Positions 6,009-9,756 of a stretch of 9,756 nucleotides of DNA are shown here, in pieces (position 1 is the first letter of the stretch; each line of letters begins with the position of its first letter). Source of the DNA: Methyloprofundus sp. (lineage in GTDB: Bacteria; Pseudomonadota; Gammaproteobacteria; Methylococcales; Methylomonadaceae); the NCBI GenBank assembly GCA_030636485.1, contig DAOVWV010000033.1, positions 1 to 9,756 of the forward strand. The letters are read 5' to 3'. The position numbers and the translations under genes are program-made. The notes beneath the pieces were generated by a model that saw nothing but the letters and a program-made list of their open reading frames with translations, was not told where the DNA came from and searched no databases.

Positions 6009-6890
6009 ATGAAATTCAAGTTTTGGGGGGTGCGTGGATCTATCCCTACACCAGGTCCCGATACCATTAAATATGGTGGTAATACCACTTGCATAGAAAT
6101 AAGAACGGATAATAATGAGCTGATTATTCTGGATGCGGGCAGTGGGCTGTTTCAACTGACGCAAGAGCTGTTGCAGCAAATGCCTATAGACGCGCATATC
6201 CTTATTAGCCATACACATTGGGACCATATTCATGGATTGCCGTTTTGTACGCCTTTTTATCTTACTGGCAATAAGATAACAATTTATGGCGGACAAGACT
6301 TACAGACTGGCGAGGGGATAGAGCGTACCTTGAAAGTTCAAATGCAACATTCTTTTTTTCCTATCGCTGAAAATGAATTAAAAGCGAATGTTCATTATAA
6401 AACGGTGAGAGTAGGGGAGACTTTTGCAATTGCGGGTGCAACAATTTTGCCTATCCTTTTGAATCATCCGGTCATTAATTTTGGGTACCTTATAAAGTGT
6501 GATGGTAAATCGCTCTTTTTTACCGGTGATTATGAGCCACCGCTTAATGATTATACGCCTGATGATAAAGAGTATTTAGAGTGCCAGCAGAGAATAGATC
6601 AAGGTGTAGAGTCGCTTATAGACGTGATACAAGGCGTTGATGCATTAATTATTGATAGCTCCTTTACGGACAAAGAGTATCTGCTTAAACAGAACTGGGG
6701 GCATGGTACCTATAATGCGGCCATTGCTTTAGCAACAAAGGCTAAGGTAAAAAAACTGTTTTTTACGCATCATGAGCCTACCCGAACGGATGCGGCTCTT
6801 GATGCAATATATACGCAGATACTGGCAAATAATCAGTCGATTAGCTGTGAGTTATTCATTGCACAGGAAGGGATGGAGGTTGTTTTATAA
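6009..6890 (+). CDS. Metallo-beta-lactamase-fold hydrolase (PhnP/RNase Z-like group)
   Basis: This 293-residue protein opens with MKFKFWGVRGSIPTPGPDT, a start typical of a soluble MBL-fold family related to cyclic phosphate phosphodiesterases and RNase Z-like enzymes. The metal site is visible: the HTHWDH motif at 68-73, H153 in NHPV, D174 in FTGDYE, and H254/H255 in FFTHHEPTRTD. GSGLFQL and KYGGNTT complete the family signature. It should bind two metal ions, probably zinc, and hydrolyse a phosphoester or similar bond; the substrate is unknown. The start at 6009 is preferred because a GGAG lies at 5995-5998 and the family begins here. An in-frame ATG at 5928 would add 27 residues encoded partly by the hairpin region and looks spurious. 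It converges with engB, with only 9 nt between stop codons. No signal peptide is seen, so it is cytoplasmic. Confidence 0.85.
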   Translation: MKFKFWGVRGSIPTPGPDTIKYGGNTTCIEIRTDNNELIILDAGSGLFQLTQELLQQMPIDAHILISHTHWDHIHGLPFCTPFYLTGNKITIYGGQDLQTGEGIERTLKVQMQHSFFPIAENELKANVHYKTVRVGETFAIAGATILPILLNHPVINFGYLIKCDGKSLFFTGDYEPPLNDYTPDDKEYLECQQRIDQGVESLIDVIQGVDALIIDSSFTDKEYLLKQNWGHGTYNAAIALATKAKVKKLFFTHHEPTRTDAALDAIYTQILANNQSISCELFIAQEGMEVVL

Positions 6891-6899
6891 GTATATGCC

Positions 6900-7502
6900 T
6901 TACTCAGCTTCCTGAAACCAGCTATCTAATAGCTGGTGAATCTCTTCCACACCACTACGTTTTAAAGCAGAAAATAATTGCACAGAAACAGGCGTTTCCA
7001 GTTCTTTTAATTCTCGCTGTACTTTTAGCAGGGTGTTTTTAGCGGCACCATAGTTGAGTTTATCAGCTTTTGTTAGCAGGATATGCAACGGTTTCTGGCT
7101 ATGTGTACACCACTCAATCATCTGCCAATCGAACTCGGTCAATGGGTGACGGATATCCATGACTAGAATAATGCCATATAACGACTGGCGATCATTTAAA
7201 TAGTTTTCCATCAGCATATGCCATTGGCGCTTAACCCTTTCAGGGACTTTCGCATAACCGTAGCCAGGGAGATCAACAAAGCGTTGTTGTTCATTGAGAG
7301 TGAAAAAATTAAGCAACTGGGTGCGCCCAGGAGTTTTACTGGTTCTCGCCAGTGATTTTTGCCGGCTTAATGTGTTTAAAGCACTGGATTTTCCAGCATT
7401 AGAACGGCCTGCAAAGGCAACTTCCCGTCCGGTGTCTGTGGGTGTCGATTTTAAATCAGGGGCGCTAAGTGTAAACTTAGCCTGATGATAGAGAGGGTTC
7501 AT
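6900..7502 (-). CDS. engB: Ribosome-assembly GTPase EngB (YihA/YsxC)
   Basis: This 200-residue TrmE-Era-EngA-EngB-type GTPase is needed for late 50S subunit assembly. The G motifs are all present: G1 GRSNAGKS at 32-39, the G2 region TSKTPGRTQ at 54-62, G3 DLPGYG at 77-82, G4 TKAD at 144-147 and G5 SAL at 178-180. The start [17 protein letters not shown] at 7502 aligns with the E. coli protein. The longer frame from 7562 would add 20 hydrophobic residues atypical of this family and run into the promoter region. Only a weak GAG lies before the chosen ATG. It is transcribed away from the cytochrome c4 gene, and this engB, c4, dsbA neighbourhood is conserved in several gammaproteobacteria. Confidence 0.96.
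   Translation of the reverse strand: MNPLYHQAKFTLSAPDLKSTPTDTGREVAFAGRSNAGKSSALNTLSRQKSLARTSKTPGRTQLLNFFTLNEQQRFVDLPGYGYAKVPERVKRQWHMLMENYLNDRQSLYGIILVMDIRHPLTEFDWQMIEWCTHSQKPLHILLTKADKLNYGAAKNTLLKVQRELKELETPVSVQLFSALKRSGVEEIHQLLDSWFQEAE
6917..6937 (+). repeat. Perfect 9-bp hairpin inside the 3' end of engB
   Basis: accagctat (6917-6925) and atagctggt (6929-6937) form a perfect stem with a 3-nt loop. It lies in the engB codons for HQLLDSW and 27 nt past the stop codon of the convergent metallo-hydrolase gene. It could halt or stabilise transcripts entering from the plus strand, but no T-tract follows, so this may be a coding coincidence. Confidence 0.35.
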
Positions 7503-7545
7503 GCGTATCTCGTGTAGAGGTATTAATAAAATTAGAGTAAAATTC

Positions 7546-7576
7546 AGTATACTATTGTACATAAATTACCTTATGT
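7546..7576. promoter_or_regulatory. Shared divergent regulatory region between engB and cytochrome c4
   Basis: The 99-bp gap (7503-7601) must hold promoters for both divergent genes. It contains the palindrome agtatact (7546-7553), which gives a -10-like TATACT on both strands. It also contains an inverted repeat acataa-N6-ttatgt (7559-7576) that could be an operator. I found no convincing -35 hexamers, and the inverted repeat does not match FNR (TTGAT-N4-ATCAA) or CRP (TGTGA-N6-TCACA). Confidence 0.3.
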
Positions 7577-7601
7577 TTACTTATTCCGAAAGGGGAATCT
7601 A

Positions 7602-8306
7602 ATGAAGAAAAGTTTGATAGCGTTTTCTGTGTCGTTTGCTTTACTTAATATGCCTAGTATTGCACAGGCCATGGGGGATGTTGAAGCTGGGCAAAGCAAA
7701 AGCGCATCTTGTACTAATTGTCATGGTGAGGAAGGTAATAGTATGATGCCTTTGTTTCCAAAATTAGCGGCTCAGAATGCAGGTTACTTGGTTAAACAAA
7801 TGCAGGCTTTTAAAGATGGATCACGTAGTGGCCCAATGATGGCCTCAATGGTTGCCAGCTTATCTGATGAAGATATGCAAGATATTGCAGCCTACTATCA
7901 GGCTCAGGCTGTCACAAGTAATTCATTACCGCCACTTGATCTGGATGACGATGACGATGATGAGGACAGCGAATTAACAGCGGAACAAAAAGAGGCAGCT
8001 AAAACAGCGGCACAGGAACAACAGGATGCTTTGCTGACAACGGGGTATGATGTGTACCGTAACGGTGACCTGGAAAATGAAATATCTGCCTGTATTGCTT
8101 GCCATGGTCCTTATGGCGAAGGGAATAAGCCTGCATCATTTCCAGCTTTAAAAGGACAGCATGCTGATTATTTAATCAAAACCTTAACGGATTTTAAATC
8201 GAGTGTACGTACTAAAAATTCAGATAACATGATGCATATGATTGCGAAAAAAATGGACTCTGAAGAGATTAAGGCAATATCTTATTATATTTCGATGATG
8301 AAATAA
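7602..8306 (+). CDS. Dihaem cytochrome c4 with acidic interdomain insert
   Basis: This 234-residue periplasmic electron carrier has two cytochrome c domains and should pass electrons from the bc1 complex towards terminal oxidases. A Sec signal peptide covers 1-23 with likely cleavage after AQA. The haem sites are CTNCH (37-41) and CIACH (164-168). Candidate axial methionines are M79, M80 or M83 in GPMMASM and M210 or M211 in SDNMMHM. Between the domains, residues 113-142 form an extra segment starting DLDDDDDDEDSE then a K/A/E/Q-rich helix, which makes the protein longer than the usual c4 of about 200 residues. A strong Shine-Dalgarno (aagggga, 7590-7596) supports the start. dsbA follows after 34 nt on the same strand, giving a periplasmic redox pair that is probably co-transcribed. 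Confidence 0.93.
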   Translation: MKKSLIAFSVSFALLNMPSIAQAMGDVEAGQSKSASCTNCHGEEGNSMMPLFPKLAAQNAGYLVKQMQAFKDGSRSGPMMASMVASLSDEDMQDIAAYYQAQAVTSNSLPPLDLDDDDDDEDSELTAEQKEAAKTAAQEQQDALLTTGYDVYRNGDLENEISACIACHGPYGEGNKPASFPALKGQHADYLIKTLTDFKSSVRTKNSDNMMHMIAKKMDSEEIKAISYYISMMK

Positions 8307-8340
8307 GATACCAGGGTTAAGTAAATAATTAGGAAATAGA

Positions 8341-8952
8341 ATGTTTAAAAAAATAGTTACGGCAGCTTTATTAAGCTTGGTGGTTTTTTCGGGTTTAAGC
8401 TTTGCAGCAGGGAAAGGCTATAAAGATTTGGCAGCAGTACAGCCGACGCAGGATCCGACAAAAGTCGAAGTGATGGAGTTTTTCTGGTACGGTTGTCCAC
8501 ACTGTTATAAATTTGAGCCATTTTTACAAAAATGGCACGCTAACTTACCTGATAATGTCAACTTTATACGTCAACCGGCCGTTTTCAGTAAAGTCTGGGG
8601 GCAGCATGCAAGGGCATATTTTACTGCGGAAGTTTTAGATGTTGTTGAAAAAGTGCATAGTGATTTGTTTTATGCAATACAGGTGAAAAAACAGAAATTA
8701 ACCAGTGAAGAAGACTTGGCTGAATTTTTTGTTGCGCATGGTGTGGATAAGGCTACTTTTCATGATGCCTATAATTCTTTTGCTGTTGACACTAAAATGC
8801 GTCAGGCTAAAACGATGGGGCCGCGTTATGGTATCACAGGTGTTCCGGCCATTGTTGTCAATGGTAAATACCTGGTGAACAACAAGTCCGCCGGATCTTT
8901 CGAAGAGGTGATCAAGGTTATTGATGCGTTGATTGCTCAGGAAAGTAAATAG
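8341..8952 (+). CDS. dsbA: Thiol:disulfide interchange protein DsbA
   Basis: This 203-residue periplasmic thioredoxin-fold oxidase introduces disulfides into exported proteins and is reoxidised by DsbB. A Sec signal peptide covers 1-22, with likely cleavage after SFA. The active site CPHC lies at 52-55 in the typical FFWYGCPHCYKFEP context, and the cis-proline loop GVPA lies at 167-170, before IVVNGKYLV. The inserted helical domain fills 65-150. Length agrees with the E. coli type. A clear Shine-Dalgarno (aggaaa) starts at 8331. The 34-nt gap after the cytochrome c4 gene and the shared strand suggest one operon, which makes sense because cytochrome c maturation and disulfide formation both act on periplasmic cysteines. 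Confidence 0.96.
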   Translation: MFKKIVTAALLSLVVFSGLSFAAGKGYKDLAAVQPTQDPTKVEVMEFFWYGCPHCYKFEPFLQKWHANLPDNVNFIRQPAVFSKVWGQHARAYFTAEVLDVVEKVHSDLFYAIQVKKQKLTSEEDLAEFFVAHGVDKATFHDAYNSFAVDTKMRQAKTMGPRYGITGVPAIVVNGKYLVNNKSAGSFEEVIKVIDALIAQESK

Positions 8953-8972
8953 TTAGTACATTTGACTCACTC

Positions 8973-8996
8973 GGGAGTAGGCTTTACCCTGCTCCC
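8973..8996 (+). terminator. Hairpin after dsbA, candidate terminator
   Basis: GGGAGTAGG (8973-8981) pairs with CCTGCTCCC (8988-8996), nine pairs with one G-T wobble, around the 6-nt loop ctttac. It starts 21 nt after the dsbA stop. The GC-rich stem is strong, but only a short ttt follows, so factor-independent termination is likely but not certain. Confidence 0.55.
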
Positions 8997-9061
8997 CAGG
9001 TTTCGCTTATAGACGTTTGACTGTAATCTGCAATGGATTATATTTGCAGCGAGTGCTTCGC

Positions 9062-9313
9062 TTATTTAACCAAATCAGAAGGGATTTCTGTGGCAACTGC
9101 TTTTTTTGTTTTCACGACTTCTGAGAGTGGTGAGTGCTGCCTGTTGCCTTCGCCAAATAAGATGGCGGCAGCCATTAATAAAATCACTGACACACCGACA
9201 ATGATATATCTATTCGGTTGATCCATCCAGAATAGTAGCCACTTAGGTTTGATTAGACCGACTACAAAAATACCTATCGCTAAAAGAAGCAAGTTAAATG
9301 CCCAGATAATCAT
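9062..9313 (-). CDS. Small membrane protein with two predicted helices
   Basis: This 83-residue protein starts MIIWAFNLLLLAIGIFVVGL and has two hydrophobic segments at about 3-21 and 36-53, joined by the short loop IKPKWLLFWMDQPNR. A polar C-terminal tail (GEGNRQHSPLSEVVKTKKAV) follows. By the positive-inside rule, the charged loop is probably cytoplasmic. A good Shine-Dalgarno (aggaaaaaac directly before the ATG) supports translation. The gene converges with dsbA and diverges from the NfeD-like gene. I do not recognise the family and see no catalytic motif. The opposite-strand frame at 9033-9221 overlaps it and is much less plausible. Confidence 0.75.
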   Translation of the reverse strand: MIIWAFNLLLLAIGIFVVGLIKPKWLLFWMDQPNRYIIVGVSVILLMAAAILFGEGNRQHSPLSEVVKTKKAVATEIPSDLVK

Positions 9314-9396
9314 GTTTTTTCCTGTTACTTAAGTAAATAAGTGTATATTGTACTGATTCAGGCATGAAAAAAAATATTTTTTAAGGAGAGTCGATA

Positions 9397-9756
9397 ATGA
9401 TAGAGTGGTTTAATACACATATTGCCTACTGGCATTGGCTGATATTTGGTCTATGCTTAGCATTAGCAGAAATTATGTTAGTCAGTTTCGTCGCACTATG
9501 GTTCGGATTGGCTGCGATTATTGTGGGTTTATTATTATGGGTTGCGCCTTTTTCATTTACCCTGCAATTATTGATCTGGATTATATTATCCATTTTTATT
9601 ATATTCGCCTGGTTTAAGTGGGTGTCACCGCACTTTAAAAATAAAACCTTTTCAGGTATGGCACGGGAAGGGATGTTAGGGCAGATAGGCTCAGTGATTG
9701 AGTATAATTCAGTGCATAAGGGGCGGGGTACCCTTCGGTTTCCGGCACCTATTCTG
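9397..9756 (+). CDS. NfeD/YbbK-like membrane protein, 5' part (continues past the right edge)
   Basis: A strong Shine-Dalgarno (aaggag, 9383-9388) precedes the ATG at 9397. The 120 visible residues begin MIEWFNTHIAYWHWLIFGLC and hold two or three hydrophobic helices: about 14-33 with ALAEIM, 34-54, and 57-76. They end in GMAREGMLGQIGSVIEY and GRGTLRFPAPIL. The pattern of helices followed by G-x-x-G-x-V/I then GRG-x-(L/V)-RF is the hallmark of the short NfeD family (YbbK in E. coli), whose C-terminal OB-fold is cut by the window edge. These proteins are usually encoded next to a stomatin/prohibitin-like (SPFH, QmcA) partner and are linked to membrane quality control. That partner, if present, lies outside the window. 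The 83-bp gap with the divergent small gene is very AT-rich and must hold both promoters. Confidence 0.8.
   Translation, partial: MIEWFNTHIAYWHWLIFGLCLALAEIMLVSFVALWFGLAAIIVGLLLWVAPFSFTLQLLIWIILSIFIIFAWFKWVSPHFKNKTFSGMAREGMLGQIGSVIEYNSVHKGRGTLRFPAPIL

Noticed and set aside
7503..7562. Longer N-terminus for EngB from ATG 7562
   Set aside because: The EngB family starts at M-N-x-x-Y-x-x-A/T-x-F, and the extra 20 hydrophobic residues fall in the divergent promoter gap.
9033..9221. Plus-strand open frame of 62 codons
   Set aside because: It overlaps the minus-strand membrane protein gene, which has a good ribosome site and regular helices; this frame has neither.

Overview
The window looks like a chromosomal segment from a gammaproteobacterium. 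The best evidence is the conserved order polA, then engB (yihA), then cytochrome c4 and dsbA, which is typical of pseudomonads and of methanotroph-like gammaproteobacteria. A methanotroph-type genome (Methylococcales or relatives) is a guess from overall gene style and from an apparent carotenoid oxygenase at the left edge; nothing here proves it.

Region 1 (1-1866) is accessory DNA. It opens with the N-terminus of a carotenoid-cleavage-oxygenase-like gene running off the left edge on the minus strand. A decayed scrap of an IS200-like (Y1) transposase follows, then a set of related inverted repeats of the form ctctgaccctgaggta and tcaaaggggg. These repeats bracket a 1.5-kb block holding an intact PAS-GGDEF diguanylate cyclase gene and the C-terminal remnant of an ISAzo13-like transposase. 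The remnant stops almost exactly where a repeat begins. Region 2 (1869-2759) is one AT-rich minus-strand gene of unknown family. Its central stretch (HGD, about 20 residues, then YEAKA) resembles a PD-(D/E)XK nuclease core.

Region 3 (2968-9756) looks like core genome. A 49-residue single-pass membrane peptide lies 4 nt upstream of polA and is probably co-transcribed with it. A 170-bp gap with three successive hairpins separates polA from a metallo-beta-lactamase-fold hydrolase gene. That gene converges tail-to-tail (9 nt apart) with engB, the GTPase for 50S ribosome assembly. Divergent from engB is a two-gene periplasmic redox unit: a dihaem cytochrome c4 with an unusual acidic interdomain insert, and the thiol oxidase DsbA, followed by a hairpin. 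The window ends with a two-helix membrane protein on the minus strand and, divergently, the 5' part of an NfeD/YbbK-like membrane protein cut by the right edge.

I recognise no complete, undescribed multi-gene system. The items most worth a second look are the inverted-repeat-bounded GGDEF block with its transposase debris, the orphan nuclease-like protein beside it, the acidic insert in cytochrome c4, and the small peptide coupled to polA. I saw no tRNA, rRNA or CRISPR array.
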